Positions 43,326-52,850 of a DNA stretch of 64,000 nt are shown one piece after another (position 1 is the stretch's first letter; every line of letters begins with the position of its first letter). The stretch lies in the NCBI RefSeq assembly GCF_000817775.3, contig NZ_JTHE03000061.1, positions 1 to 64,000 on the forward strand. Direction: 5' to 3'. Under the pieces are notes generated by a model. It was not told where the DNA came from, did not search any database, and was given only the letters and a program-made list of their open reading frames with translations. Source of the DNA: Lyngbya confervoides BDU141951 (GTDB taxonomy: Bacteria > Cyanobacteriota > Cyanobacteriia > Thermosynechococcales > Thermosynechococcaceae). Both the position numbers and the translations under genes were made by a program.

Positions 43326-43505
43326 ATGCTCAGAAAAATAACCCGAGGCCTTCTAGGGCGGATGTTTTTAGGCACTGTGACCCTTACGCTACTGCTCTAT
43401 ATTTTGCGAGGCATTGGGCTGCTGTCGATGATGCCTGGATTTATTTTGCTGGGATTTGTGGGGTTGAGCTTTGTCCTGGGCCTGGTACTGAGTATGCGCC
43501 GCTAA
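43326..43505 (+). CDS. Small membrane protein
   Basis: 59 residues, [20 protein letters not shown], with a hydrophobic segment of two probable membrane helices ([14 protein letters not shown] and [21 protein letters not shown]) and a basic end. Function unknown. A longer open frame begins at 43215 but its first 37 residues are not membrane-like; the ATG at 43326 follows GAAGGAG at ribosome-binding distance. Divergent from leuB. Confidence 0.65.
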   Translation: MLRKITRGLLGRMFLGTVTLTLLLYILRGIGLLSMMPGFILLGFVGLSFVLGLVLSMRR

Positions 43506-43679
43506 CGATGTCTGAACCGAGGGAAGGTGAGGACAGAATTGCCCTGGACAGCCCTGAGGGGAGGCAGATTGGAACAAATCGCTGGAAAAATGTAAAGCCA
43601 TGGGGAAAACATGGGGTTGTCGGGGGGCTTTAGGGTAGGATGAACCCAAAATTACGGCTTTAAAATTTCCTTGAGTTAG

Positions 43680-45353
43680 ATGACGAGTTCTACCCCTCCG
43701 TTTCCAGACCCCTGGGAGTCTGATCCCTCAGAGGCCCAACCCCCTTCTGTTCCCAACAATGCGGAGGCCGCGGCCTCCCCAGAAGAGGCCGCGGAAGATT
43801 GGTTAGAAAACCTCCGCGACCAGGAGAATGCCGAGATTGAAGACGATTTTGGCCTAGGGGAGCTTGAGGAGATGCTAGCCCACCAGTCCGAAGGCTCCGA
43901 CTCACCTTCCCCAAGGGCTCAATCCTCTCCAGGGTCAGACCCGCAGCCAGGCACGCTGCCGGAAGGTTCCCTCCCGGAAGGCTCACTACCAGAAATTGAC
44001 GCCCTTGCCGCCTTTGGACTCAATCCAGAGGACCTGCGATCGCCAACGGCCTCACCATCGGTTCCAGAGCCTCCCCTGACATCGCCTGCTGTCCCACCTA
44101 CAGATGTCGCATCCGGGGGTGCGCAACCGGATGGGGCAAGTCCCCAGACCCTGGAAGCGAGCGTTCCTGAATCCGTGATAGATCAAGCAATGGGCAGCCC
44201 AGGGGGCGACCTATCTCCTCGTGATCCCGCTGGGGCATCGGATCAAGATTCCCGGGATACCCCGCCCGAGTTAGCGGCCAATTTAGCGGAGGAGGCCGAC
44301 GCCCCTGTCCCGGTTGCGCCACAACCAGAATTAACACCCGCCTTAGCGGGTGCGGGATCAGCCGCCAGATCTGCCCCCTCCAGTGAAACCCAAAGTTCCC
44401 GAGGAGATTCCAGGTCAACTTATCGGCGTTTTTTAGGAAACCGCCGCCAGATTTCCGCTTTTTTGATTATTCTGGGCGCCATGGGAGGGATTCTAAGCCA
44501 TGGTCTGACCCAGGGAACCTTGCCGGGGACCGACTGGTTCGGGGCTACCCCTTCGACGCAAGGGCCTGCCGACGCAAAGGCGCCGATGATCGTCCCCCGG
44601 ACCCCGGACCCCGAGGAGCCACCAAAGCGAACAACCGCCGCCGCCGATCAAGCCCCACCAGAGACAAGCGGTGGCGGAGATCTCACGGGCCAGTCCCCCG
44701 GCGATCGCGCCCCCACCCCAAGCCGCCGGGGAGAAACAGAAACAGCCGAACGCCTCCCCCAGCTAGAGGATGAACCCGCGAGCCCGTCATCGCTAGACAT
44801 TTCCGATGTTCCACCGGAACACTGGGCCTATGCCTCTATCCAAGCCATGCACAAGCAAGGAATCGTCCCCAACTTTCCCGACGGACGATTCCAACCCGAT
44901 AAGCCCGTTACCCGCGCCGAACTGGCCGCCTCGCTGCAACTGGCGTTTAAAGGAGAAACTGGGCCTGACCCCATTGCCTTCCAGGATATTCCCGACGACT
45001 ATTGGGCCAGGGGGCCGGTGACCTATGCCGTCAATGCAGGGTTTATGCAAGGCTATTCCGCAGACAGCTTTCGCCCGAACGAACAGATCCCGCGCTACCA
45101 AGTGCTGGTCACCCTAGCCAGTGGCCTGAATCTAGAAATTCCAGAGGATCCCTCAGCGGTTTTAGCTAATTATTCAGATTTTCAAGAGACCCCCCGCTGG
45201 GCCTGGGGTCAGGTGGCGGCAGCCGCAGCCGCTGGTTTAGTAGCCATTAATCCCGCCGAAGCGGGTCAGCTCTCTCCCAATCGACCCGCCACTCGAGCTG
45301 AGGCCAATGCCATGCTCTATCAAGGGCTGAGCCGAGCTGGAAAGTTAAACTAG
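43680..45353 (+). CDS. Membrane-anchored SLH-domain protein
   Basis: 557 residues: acidic, Pro/Ser/Glu-rich N-terminal 250 residues with GSLPE repeats, a single membrane helix near 258-280 (QISAFLIILGAMGGILSHGL), another disordered linker, then three S-layer homology motifs (DVPPEHWAYASIQAMHKQGIVPNFPDGRFQPDKPVTRAELAASL and two more). SLH motifs bind pyruvylated or peptidoglycan-linked polymers, so the protein probably ties the inner membrane to the cell wall. No signal peptide before the helix. Partners unknown. Confidence 0.83.
   Translation: MTSSTPPFPDPWESDPSEAQPPSVPNNAEAAASPEEAAEDWLENLRDQENAEIEDDFGLGELEEMLAHQSEGSDSPSPRAQSSPGSDPQPGTLPEGSLPEGSLPEIDALAAFGLNPEDLRSPTASPSVPEPPLTSPAVPPTDVASGGAQPDGASPQTLEASVPESVIDQAMGSPGGDLSPRDPAGASDQDSRDTPPELAANLAEEADAPVPVAPQPELTPALAGAGSAARSAPSSETQSSRGDSRSTYRRFLGNRRQISAFLIILGAMGGILSHGLTQGTLPGTDWFGATPSTQGPADAKAPMIVPRTPDPEEPPKRTTAAADQAPPETSGGGDLTGQSPGDRAPTPSRRGETETAERLPQLEDEPASPSSLDISDVPPEHWAYASIQAMHKQGIVPNFPDGRFQPDKPVTRAELAASLQLAFKGETGPDPIAFQDIPDDYWARGPVTYAVNAGFMQGYSADSFRPNEQIPRYQVLVTLASGLNLEIPEDPSAVLANYSDFQETPRWAWGQVAAAAAAGLVAINPAEAGQLSPNRPATRAEANAMLYQGLSRAGKLN
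43956..44000. repeat. 15-bp tandem repeat coding GSLPE
   Basis: Three 15-bp units (43956, 43971, 43986; the third more diverged) encode the Leu-Pro-Glu-Gly-Ser repeat in the SLH protein. Probably made by slippage or unequal recombination. Confidence 0.6.
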
Positions 45354-45784
45354 CAGGCCTAGGGACAGCTACTCTCAAGGGCAGCTGTTGCGGAAATTTT
45401 CTCCTGATCCCCCTCTTGGGCATGGGCACAGTGACCCTCTCGGGGAAGCGAGACAAAGATATACAGGAGCAAAATGAGGCCAAAGGCAAGGTTTCCCATC
45501 AGTTCTGGGTAGCGCCTTGTTTCTTTGAACCGAGAAACAAACAGAAACATATCTTTCATACGCAGTTGGCGTGTGAGGAAGGAGTGATAACGGATTCAGA
45601 GAATCTAAACCCCAGATAAGCTAGGATCTTGAGAGAAGGATGTAACTATAGAGTCTAGCGTTCCCAGACCAAGACAGAAAATTCTACGGTACGAGAAAAT
45701 ATCAATCTCCCAGATTGGATCCCTATACGGTCAGGAAAGAACACAATAGGATAGAGTACTAGTCGTTTGGATTAAAGTGAGGCC
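45354..45784. other. Intergenic, possible small membrane peptide on minus strand
   Basis: 431 bp between the SLH gene and the DUF3318 gene. A minus-strand frame 45359-45559 (MKDMFLFVSRFKETRRYPELMGNLAFGLILLLYIFVSLP) would give 66 residues with one membrane helix; it may be real but I have no family match. The right half contains AT-rich promoter-like DNA for the DUF3318 gene. Confidence 0.35.
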
Positions 45785-46441
45785 ATGTCATTTTCGGCAA
45801 ATTCCAACGTTCAATCGGAGATGGGAGAACTGCGGCGTCTGCGCACGCTTCTGCCGCCAGAGCTGCAGAGCTGGGTTACCGTTGAAGCCTCCACGGCCGT
45901 CAACCCGCCTTTGATTGTCAGCGAGGATTTGGGTGGGGATCAAGTTGAAATTCAAATTGACCTGGTGAAGTGGGAAAAGTTTGCCAAGGACCAGCGGAAT
46001 CTCTTGCTCTGGCATGAAGTGGGCCGGATTCAAAATGACACGATTCCCCGAGACGGTTGGGAGATGGCAGCGCTTGCCATTGGTCTAGGCGGAGCCGTGG
46101 GAGAACTATGGGTGCAAGATGGCTTTTTGCTTCTACTGGCCCTGGGGCTCTGTGGATTCTCAGGATGGCGCCTATACCAGAAGAACAATTCCCAGAAAAC
46201 CCTTCAGGACGCCGTCGATGCGGACGAGAAGGCGATCGCCCTGGCAACCCGATTTGGCTATACCTTACCCAATGCTTACAAGAGCTTGGGTAGCGCCCTC
46301 AAGATTCTCATCGAGGATTGTCCCAGCAAGCGTCAGCGCAAAAAATACGAGTCTCGACTGCAGGCATTGAAAACCAGTGCGACTCAGGCGAAGCAGCGCA
46401 GTAAAGCCAAACGTGAGCAGCGAGATGTGATGGCATCCTGA
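45785..46441 (+). CDS. DUF3318 family protein
   Basis: 218 residues of the cyanobacterial DUF3318 family: N-terminal ELRRLRTLLPPELQSWV, a middle pattern KWEKFAKDQRNLLLWHEVGRIQND, two membrane helices (MAALAIGLGGAVGEL and DGFLLLLALGLCGFSGW) and a basic helical tail (SKRQRKKYESRLQALKTSATQAKQRSKAKREQ). Function unknown. It converges on the glutathionyl-hydroquinone reductase gene. Confidence 0.78.
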   Translation: MSFSANSNVQSEMGELRRLRTLLPPELQSWVTVEASTAVNPPLIVSEDLGGDQVEIQIDLVKWEKFAKDQRNLLLWHEVGRIQNDTIPRDGWEMAALAIGLGGAVGELWVQDGFLLLLALGLCGFSGWRLYQKNNSQKTLQDAVDADEKAIALATRFGYTLPNAYKSLGSALKILIEDCPSKRQRKKYESRLQALKTSATQAKQRSKAKREQRDVMAS

Positions 46442-46508
46442 TTGAGGTCTGGATGCACTGTGAAGTTGCAATCGCTCAATATATTAGGGATACGGCGTTT
46501 TAGAGCGC

Positions 46509-47480
46509 TTACCGTGCGCTAAGATGCTCACGCTGGGGATTGGCCTCTAGATCGTCTAGATGCGGCCCCAGGGGGATAATGCCGCTTGGATTGAGGGGAA
46601 ATAGGTTGCCATAATAGTCTTGCTTAATGGCATCCAGGTGACAGGTTTCCTTCACGCCCGGTAATTGGTAGAGATCACGGAGGTAGCCTGACAGGTGGAG
46701 GTAATCGCGAATCCGGCGCAGATTGCACTTAAACAGAGCATAGTAAACGGCATCAAAACGAATCAAGGTGGTAAACAGCCGCACATCTGCCAGGGTCAGG
46801 TCAGAACCGCACAGGAAGCGTTGATGACCTAAGACCCCTTCAATGTGATCCAGGGTTGCAAACAGCGATTGACAAGCGGCGGTGTAGGCGTGCTGGGTTT
46901 GGGCAAAGCCACATTGATAGACGCCATTATTCACGGTCGTATAGATTTTCTGATTCCAGGTATCAATCTCTGACCTTAGCCCCTCAGGATAGAGATCTAG
47001 ATCGGGAACAGCAGCCAGGTGATTAAACTGCTCGTTGAGAATCACAAGAATCTCGGCGCTCTCATTGTTAATGATCTTGTTCTGGGCTGAATCCCAGAGC
47101 ACAGGAACTGTCGCGCGGCCTTGATAACCAGGGGCGACGCGTTGATAGAGCGATCGCAGGGGCCCGGTGCCGTTGGCAAAGACCCAGCCGCCTTCTGCCG
47201 GGGCCGGATGAACCAGGTCCAGGGGAATGGAAGTTTCCAGACCCTTGAGCGCGCGCACTACCAAGGTGCGATGCGCCCAGGGGCATCCCCACCCCACAAT
47301 GAGTCGGTACTGCCCAGGCTGCGGTGGAGAATCTGGAGGCAGCGAGTTTAAAAACTCGCTTTTGGGACGCTGATAGGCGCCCTGGGCATCGCGGGGAGCC
47401 ATCTGGGACATCATCACCTGCCAGAGGCGATGCCAGGTCCAACGACCGGCTCGAATAATCGACTTGGGCGGAAGTCCCAT
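46509..47480 (-). CDS. Glutathionyl-hydroquinone reductase (GST superfamily)
   Basis: 323 residues, Omega-like glutathione transferase of the YqjG/Xi class. Catalytic Cys is in GCPWAHRTLV; the C-terminal family pattern is YYALFKCNLRRIRDYLHLSGYLRDLYQLPG. It reduces glutathionyl-hydroquinones. The ATG at 47480 (MGLPPKSI) is chosen over a TTG start at 47492 because the latter overlaps dapF more and lacks family residues. It begins 1 bp before the dapF stop ends (overlapping), so the two are coupled. Confidence 0.88.
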   Translation of the reverse strand: MGLPPKSIIRAGRWTWHRLWQVMMSQMAPRDAQGAYQRPKSEFLNSLPPDSPPQPGQYRLIVGWGCPWAHRTLVVRALKGLETSIPLDLVHPAPAEGGWVFANGTGPLRSLYQRVAPGYQGRATVPVLWDSAQNKIINNESAEILVILNEQFNHLAAVPDLDLYPEGLRSEIDTWNQKIYTTVNNGVYQCGFAQTQHAYTAACQSLFATLDHIEGVLGHQRFLCGSDLTLADVRLFTTLIRFDAVYYALFKCNLRRIRDYLHLSGYLRDLYQLPGVKETCHLDAIKQDYYGNLFPLNPSGIIPLGPHLDDLEANPQREHLSAR

Positions 47481-47481
47481 C

Positions 47482-48327
47482 TCAGACCTCAAGATTGCCA
47501 GAGAACACCCACTCGGCAGGACCCGTCATATAGACCGGATCCCCCGCAGCGGCCCACTCGATTTCCAACGGTCCTCCCGGCAACTCCACCGTTGCTTTGC
47601 GATGGCATTTTTGGTTGAGAACCCCAGCCACCAAAGAAGCGCAGGCCCCGGTCCCACAGGCAAGGGTCATTCCTGCCCCTCGCTCCCAAACACTCATCTT
47701 TAAATAATCGGGCCGCACGATCTCAATGAACTCGGTGTTGGTTCGCTGGGGAAATGCCGGGTGATGCTCAAAGGCAGGACCAAGATCGGCTAGAGGAATA
47801 TCCGCCAGCCGGTCCACAAAGGTGATGCAGTGGGGATTGCCCATGCTCACGCAGGTCACCTGCCAGGTGCCATTGCCGACCTCTAAAGGCTGATCGATGA
47901 CGGGTTGATGGGGATTGCCTAAATGGGTGGGAATGTCCTGGCCCTGAAGGCGAGGATGACCCATGTTGACCCGAACCTGACCGTCACGCAGCACCACTGG
48001 TTCAATCGTGCCCGCCAGGGTCTGAATTCGATAGGACAGATCGCCCTCCTCCCTGTGCTCCAGGTGAGCGATAAATTTTGCCAGGCAGCGAATGCCGTTG
48101 CCACACATCTCTGGCTCTGACCCATCAGCGTTAAAAATTCGCATTGTGTGGGAGTGCCCTGCCTGTCCCGGCAGCAAAAAGATGATTCCATCAGCACCAA
48201 TCCCAAAATGGCGATCGCAGAGCTTTTCAGCTTGCGTGGGCGTCAAGACGGGATCTGACTGATGCCGATTATCAATCAGCACAAAATCATTTCCCAGTCC
48301 TTGATATTTACTAAATTGAATCTGCAT
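47482..48327 (-). CDS. dapF: Diaminopimelate epimerase
   Basis: Converts LL- to meso-diaminopimelate for lysine and peptidoglycan. The two catalytic cysteines lie in MCGNGIRC and [20 protein letters not shown] opens the protein and [13 protein letters not shown] is intact. 281 residues is standard. Divergent from hfq with 114 bp between starts, an arrangement known from other cyanobacteria. Confidence 0.96.
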   Translation of the reverse strand: MQIQFSKYQGLGNDFVLIDNRHQSDPVLTPTQAEKLCDRHFGIGADGIIFLLPGQAGHSHTMRIFNADGSEPEMCGNGIRCLAKFIAHLEHREEGDLSYRIQTLAGTIEPVVLRDGQVRVNMGHPRLQGQDIPTHLGNPHQPVIDQPLEVGNGTWQVTCVSMGNPHCITFVDRLADIPLADLGPAFEHHPAFPQRTNTEFIEIVRPDYLKMSVWERGAGMTLACGTGACASLVAGVLNQKCHRKATVELPGGPLEIEWAAAGDPVYMTGPAEWVFSGNLEV

Positions 48328-48441
48328 CTTGGGTTTGAATAGAATCTAAATCGGAAAAAGTTAGAGATCCGGGCTAAACATTGTGTAGGCTGTCCTTACT
48401 GTATATTAAGCGCATACTCCTAGAGCAAATCGATTTTACGC

Positions 48442-48657
48442 ATGACCAATGAAGCGTCCATGGGCCTTCCCAGCTTTCGACAAATCCAAACCCTCATTAA
48501 GGATCAAACGGAAGTTGAAATTAAAGTGCTGACCAATGACCTGCTGGTGGGCAAGGTGCGTTGGCAAGATGATCAATGCCTGTGTCTTCTAGATCACTAC
48601 GACCAGCCCACCATCATCTGGAAGCAGGCCATGGTATTCCTCAAGCCCAAGCCCTAG
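48442..48657 (+). CDS. hfq: Cyanobacterial-type Hfq
   Basis: 71 residues matching the small, divergent Hfq of cyanobacteria (Synechocystis Ssr3341 type): LPSFRQIQTLIKDQTEVEIKVLTNDLLVGKVRWQDDQCLCLLDHYDQPTIIWKQAMVFLKP. Sm1 and Sm2 regions are recognisable although most RNA-contact residues of the E. coli protein differ. In cyanobacteria this protein binds the type IV pilus base and is needed for motility and DNA uptake. That link is relevant given the pseudopilin genes at 4.4-14 kb. Confidence 0.9.
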   Translation: MTNEASMGLPSFRQIQTLIKDQTEVEIKVLTNDLLVGKVRWQDDQCLCLLDHYDQPTIIWKQAMVFLKPKP

Positions 48658-48808
48658 AGGGCTTGTCAGTCTTGTTTGGCATCTCATGCTAAATTATGAG
48701 GCTAGTCGTCATCACCATCATTCCTAGTCTTTTAGAGTCAGTGAATCTCCTCCAGGAACCTTCCGTCCTATTTATTTGCAGCGAGAGTCACCGCAGGAGC
48801 AAAGGGTC

Positions 48809-49150
48809 ATGAAGGATAAACCTCAGCGTCCATCCCGCAAACCTATCGGAGCCTATCTCGTTGAAGCCGGGCTACTGACGGAAGCCCAGGTTGGCGTGGT
48901 CCTCGCCGATCAAGCCTCCACCGCCATGACCTTTGGCGATATTGTCGTGACGCGAGGATGGGTGAAATCTAAAACCGTTGAATATTTAATGCGCAAAGTG
49001 ATCATCCCGGAACGATCCGGGATGATTCAAGATCCTGATCTGAAAGCCTCTCTGTCGCGGCAGCCACCCCGTGGTCGCGCCAAACGACCTGCTTCTCCTC
49101 GAAAGCCTCCCATCGCCGAAACCGACGGCGGCGTTAATTGGATTGGTTAA
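48809..49150 (+). CDS. Conserved cyanobacterial hypothetical protein
   Basis: 113 residues from MKDKPQRPSRKPIGAYLVEAGLLTEAQVGVVLADQ... The first half resembles an MshEN/GspE N-terminal-like fold: GAYLVEAGLLT followed by MTFGDIVVTRGWVKSKTVEYLMRKVIIPER. MshEN domains often bind c-di-GMP in secretion ATPases; here it is free-standing, and whether it binds the ligand cannot be read. A basic tail RGRAKRPASPRKPP follows. AGGAG precedes the ATG. Downstream of hfq, 151 bp away. Confidence 0.6.
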   Translation: MKDKPQRPSRKPIGAYLVEAGLLTEAQVGVVLADQASTAMTFGDIVVTRGWVKSKTVEYLMRKVIIPERSGMIQDPDLKASLSRQPPRGRAKRPASPRKPPIAETDGGVNWIG

Positions 49151-49155
49151 TTCCC

Positions 49156-49174
49156 TGGGGGTGTCTTACCCCCA
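49156..49174 (+). terminator. Weak intrinsic terminator
   Basis: TGGGGGT (49156-49162) pairs with ACCCCCA (49168-49174) around GTCTT, only a short T-rich tail. It lies in the convergent gap between the 48809 gene and pfkA. Confidence 0.45.
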
Positions 49175-49237
49175 TTCAAGCCTGAAAACTCCCTGCGATG
49201 GTCCTTCTGCTGCCATGGGTGGGCCTACCACCGCCCA

Positions 49238-50320
49238 TCACTCTCCAAGGTAGATTCCCAGGCCCCGCGCCGTTTTAATCAAAGTACCATCGGGATCAAC
49301 GCAGTGATACTGGGCGATCGCGTTGGCAATGGGTTCGCTTTTGACCATGCGATTTTGCCAGGTCACCAATTGGTCGTACTGTTCTGCAGCAATTAGATCC
49401 ACAGCAGCCACCCCAAAGGCGGAGGCAGTGAGCCGATCTAGCGGCGAGGGAATTCCGCCCCGCTGGATGTGCCCTAGAACCGTCACGCGAGTTTCAGCAA
49501 TATTGCGGCTGCAAATTTGATCGGCCAAATATTGCCCCACACCGCCAAGGCGACATTGACCAGCGGTGTTGGTGCTGGTGATATGTTCGCCATCCACGTT
49601 GGGAACCGACTCAGCCACAATAATCAAGGCATAGTTTTTGCCTCGTCTTTGCCACTCCTTAAGCTTTTGGCATAGGCGTTCAATGGAATAGGGAATCTCC
49701 GGGATCAAGATAATATCAGCGCCGCCAGCGATGCCAGCGCTAATGGCAATGTGGCCAGCATCGCGGCCCATGACCTCTAGAATCATCACCCGACTGTGGC
49801 TAGCCGCGGTGAAGTGAAGCCGATCTAAGGCCTCTGTAGCAATATTCACCGCCGTATCAAAGCCAATGGATCGCTCTGTGATCCCCACATCGTTATCAAT
49901 GGTTTTGGGAATCCCCACCAAGTTCCAGTTCCCCTGCTGCGCCAGCTTGCGCAAAATGGCCATACTCCCATCTCCGCCAATCCCAATCAGGGCATTGAGC
50001 CCCAGTTGGTGGTAGGCATTGATAATTTCCTCGGAGCGATCGCGCAGGGTACCATCCTCCATGGGAAAGGCAAAGGGATTACCCGTATTGGTAGTACCCA
50101 GGTAGGTGCCCCCGGCTGTCAGCCAGCTATCGACGGTTTTGATATCCAGAGAAAGAACCTTGGCAGGATTTGCTAACAGGCCGAGGGTTGCCTGTTGAAT
50201 CCCCAACACCTCCCAGCCGTAGGTGCCCACGGCGCGGCGCACCACCGCCCGGACCACCGCATTGAGTCCGGCGCAGTCCCCGCCACTGGTAAGAATCCCA
50301 ATTCGCTTATGTTCAGCCAT
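49238..50320 (-). CDS. pfkA: 6-phosphofructokinase
   Basis: Phosphorylates fructose-6-phosphate in glycolysis. From MAEHKRIGIL 360 residues. The nucleotide site GIGGDGS carries Gly at the position that is Asp in PPi-dependent enzymes, which favours ATP; the catalytic loop is PKTIDNDV, with Lys where classical ATP enzymes have Gly. TERSIGFDTAVNIATEAL and VMGRDAGHIA follow. Reading further upstream to 50347 adds only MTGRQAFIN. Confidence 0.94.
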   Translation of the reverse strand: MAEHKRIGILTSGGDCAGLNAVVRAVVRRAVGTYGWEVLGIQQATLGLLANPAKVLSLDIKTVDSWLTAGGTYLGTTNTGNPFAFPMEDGTLRDRSEEIINAYHQLGLNALIGIGGDGSMAILRKLAQQGNWNLVGIPKTIDNDVGITERSIGFDTAVNIATEALDRLHFTAASHSRVMILEVMGRDAGHIAISAGIAGGADIILIPEIPYSIERLCQKLKEWQRRGKNYALIIVAESVPNVDGEHITSTNTAGQCRLGGVGQYLADQICSRNIAETRVTVLGHIQRGGIPSPLDRLTASAFGVAAVDLIAAEQYDQLVTWQNRMVKSEPIANAIAQYHCVDPDGTLIKTARGLGIYLGE

Positions 50321-50477
50321 GTTAATGAAAGCCTGTCTTCCAGTCAATTGCAGATTGAGGGTGACCAGGATGCCGCGATAGGACGAGCAGCGATGAACCT
50401 CAAGAGGGGAACAACAATCGTGTTGCGTTGCTTACCCCCATCTACCATAAGGGTCAGAGCCGAAAATTTCGCTCCCC

Positions 50478-52700
50478 TTAACGATTCTTTTGGGATGTGG
50501 TTCCCTTGCCCCAAAGGGCCTGAACAATCTTGATTTCGTCCTCAGAAACGCGATCGCCCAGGGTCTCCTTCAACTGGCTGAGGGAGGGAGTCCCCAGCTG
50601 TTCCCTCACATTCAAAATGACCGCCATTGTCTGAGATCCCACAATCTGGCGTAAATCCACCGACACATCTTGAACAATTAATTCTGAGAAATGGGTGATC
50701 ACCGTGCTGCGCTTGAGTCCTCGAGTCGATGCGATTTCGGGCAGCGTTAAGCCTTGGCGATGGAGGCGTAGAGTTTCTGCAAGGGTTGCGGAAAGATTGT
50801 CTCGGGCCGGCAGGGGCGGGGCGAGCGGGGCGGTCTCCTCCGACAAGTCCTGACTACGACAGTAGTCTTGAATTATTTCGGTAAAGGCCGCACCATACTT
50901 TTGCAGCTTCTGACGTCCAACCCCGGTAATGGCTATAAAGGCCTCCGGCGTCTGGGGAAGAGTCTGGGCCATCTGCTTAAGACTCGCATCGGAGAAAACC
51001 ATATAGGGCGCGACCCCCTGGGCATCGGCCAGGGTTTTACGCAGCTTGCGCAGACGTTGAAACAGATCCTCCCTGGGAACCTCCAAGGGTGCCGCCGGGG
51101 GAGAGAGAGAGGGTTTGGGCTTGGGAACCGCAATTCTCACCGGACGCTGCTTCCGCAGGACCTCCCAGCTTTGGGGCGTCAGTTGCAAGGTCGGATAGCC
51201 ATCGGTGGTTTCCGTTAACAGCCCTTGATGCAGCAGAGTACGCCCCAGCATTCGCCATTCTTCCACACTCCGATCCCGGCCAATCCCATAGGTAGAAAGC
51301 CGATCGTGGCCCCGAGATTTCACCTTCTGGTTGCGCGATCCCCGCAGCACATCAATAATGTGTCCCATGCCAAAGCGCTGTTCACAGCGCGCAACACAGG
51401 AAAGAAACTTCTGGGCTTCAATGGTCCAGTCTTCCGTGGGCTTGGGGTGCAAACAGTTATCACAGCGATCGCAATTGCCGGGAAAGGCTTCGCCAAAGTA
51501 ACTCAGCTGAATGGTCCGACGGCAGGCTGTGCCTTCGACATAGTCCAGCATCTGGCGCAACTGCTGCCGAGCAACCCGCTGCTCACGCTCCAGGGGACGA
51601 CCGGTTTGGGGATCAATTTTTTGTTCGATCAGCCAGTCCAGGGTGCGAATATCCTTCGGAGCAAAATAGAGAATGCACTCGGCAGGTTCTCCATCCCGTC
51701 CAGCTCGCCCTGCTTCCTGGTAATACCCCTCCAGATTGCGTGGCAGGTTGTAGTGAATCACGAATCGAACATCCGGCTTATTGATGCCCATGCCAAAGGC
51801 AATCGTGGCCACCATTACCTGCACATCGTCTCGAATAAACTGGGTTTGGTGCGTGCTGCGTTTCTCGTCGCTCAGTCCCGCATGATAGGGTAGCGCGCGA
51901 ATTCCATCTTGCTGGAGGCGCTGACTGAGTTCATCCACTTCCCGACGACTCAGGCAGTAAATAATGCCAGCTCCATCATTGTCCTTAATGTAGCGATACA
52001 GCCGGGCATAGGTCTGTCGATCCTTCGGCTGCACCTCGTAGTAAAGATTTTCGCGGTTAAAGCTAGCCACATGAACCAGAGGATCGCGCAGCTGCAACTG
52101 CTGCTGAATATCAGCGCGCACCCGCTGGGTGGCCGTCGCGGTAAGGGCCATCACCGGAATCTGGGGATAGCGATGTCGGATTTCCGCCAAGCGCCGATAT
52201 TCGGGGCGAAAATCATGGCCCCATTCGGAGACGCAGTGGGCTTCATCCACCGCCAGGGTGGAAATTCCTGCCCGCTGCTGCACTGCATCTAAAAACCTTA
52301 GAAATCCCTCATGGAAGAGCCGTTCCGGCGCAATATACACCAGCTTCACCCCACCCTCCAGGATTTCGGACTCCCGCGCCCGCACCTCCTGGGGATCTAG
52401 ACTGCTGTTGAGATAGGTGGCCGGAATGTCATTATTGCGTAGCGCGTCCACTTGATCGTGCATCAGCGCAATCAGGGGAGAGATCACCAAGGTGATCCCC
52501 GCTTTCAGCAAGGCTGGCAATTGGAAGCAAAGAGATTTTCCGCCCCCGGTGGGCATGATGACCAAAACATCCCGCTGCTGCAGCGCGGCGGCAACCACGT
52601 GCTCTTGGCCAGGACGAAAGCGGTCGTAGCCAAAAAAATGCTTGAGGGCAGCGTCCAGGGACTCGAACCCAGGAATCGAGAGCGGAGCGGAGGAGGACAT
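50478..52700 (-). CDS. recQ: RecQ-type ATP-dependent DNA helicase
   Basis: 3'-5' DNA helicase for recombination repair. 740 residues from MSSSAPLSIPG. Walker A MPTGGGKS at about 49-56, DEAHC box, RecQ zinc module (CRRTIQLSYFGEAFPGNCDRCDNC), winged helix RQC, an HRDC domain near FSDASLKQMAQTLPQTPEAF, and an extra HTH-like tail (GLTLPEIASTRGLKRSTVITHF). Upstream 28 codons in frame are not family-like. Divergent from purS. Confidence 0.94.
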   Translation of the reverse strand: MSSSAPLSIPGFESLDAALKHFFGYDRFRPGQEHVVAAALQQRDVLVIMPTGGGKSLCFQLPALLKAGITLVISPLIALMHDQVDALRNNDIPATYLNSSLDPQEVRARESEILEGGVKLVYIAPERLFHEGFLRFLDAVQQRAGISTLAVDEAHCVSEWGHDFRPEYRRLAEIRHRYPQIPVMALTATATQRVRADIQQQLQLRDPLVHVASFNRENLYYEVQPKDRQTYARLYRYIKDNDGAGIIYCLSRREVDELSQRLQQDGIRALPYHAGLSDEKRSTHQTQFIRDDVQVMVATIAFGMGINKPDVRFVIHYNLPRNLEGYYQEAGRAGRDGEPAECILYFAPKDIRTLDWLIEQKIDPQTGRPLEREQRVARQQLRQMLDYVEGTACRRTIQLSYFGEAFPGNCDRCDNCLHPKPTEDWTIEAQKFLSCVARCEQRFGMGHIIDVLRGSRNQKVKSRGHDRLSTYGIGRDRSVEEWRMLGRTLLHQGLLTETTDGYPTLQLTPQSWEVLRKQRPVRIAVPKPKPSLSPPAAPLEVPREDLFQRLRKLRKTLADAQGVAPYMVFSDASLKQMAQTLPQTPEAFIAITGVGRQKLQKYGAAFTEIIQDYCRSQDLSEETAPLAPPLPARDNLSATLAETLRLHRQGLTLPEIASTRGLKRSTVITHFSELIVQDVSVDLRQIVGSQTMAVILNVREQLGTPSLSQLKETLGDRVSEDEIKIVQALWGKGTTSQKNR

Positions 52701-52850
52701 ACCAACCAAGGGCAAACAATGGGCCAATTTTCGCAAATGAAGCGAGAGCCTGGCAATTGTCCGGACGGGATCCCCGTAAGGCAATTGCTACATTGAAGTT
52801 GTTCTAACTCTCCGGTAGAGTCATCATTGGGAGATTCTGTGGGTGCTTTT

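Noticed and set aside
51225-51893. Plus-strand frame of 222 residues
   Set aside because: Antisense shadow of recQ, whose zinc and helicase motifs are on the minus strand.
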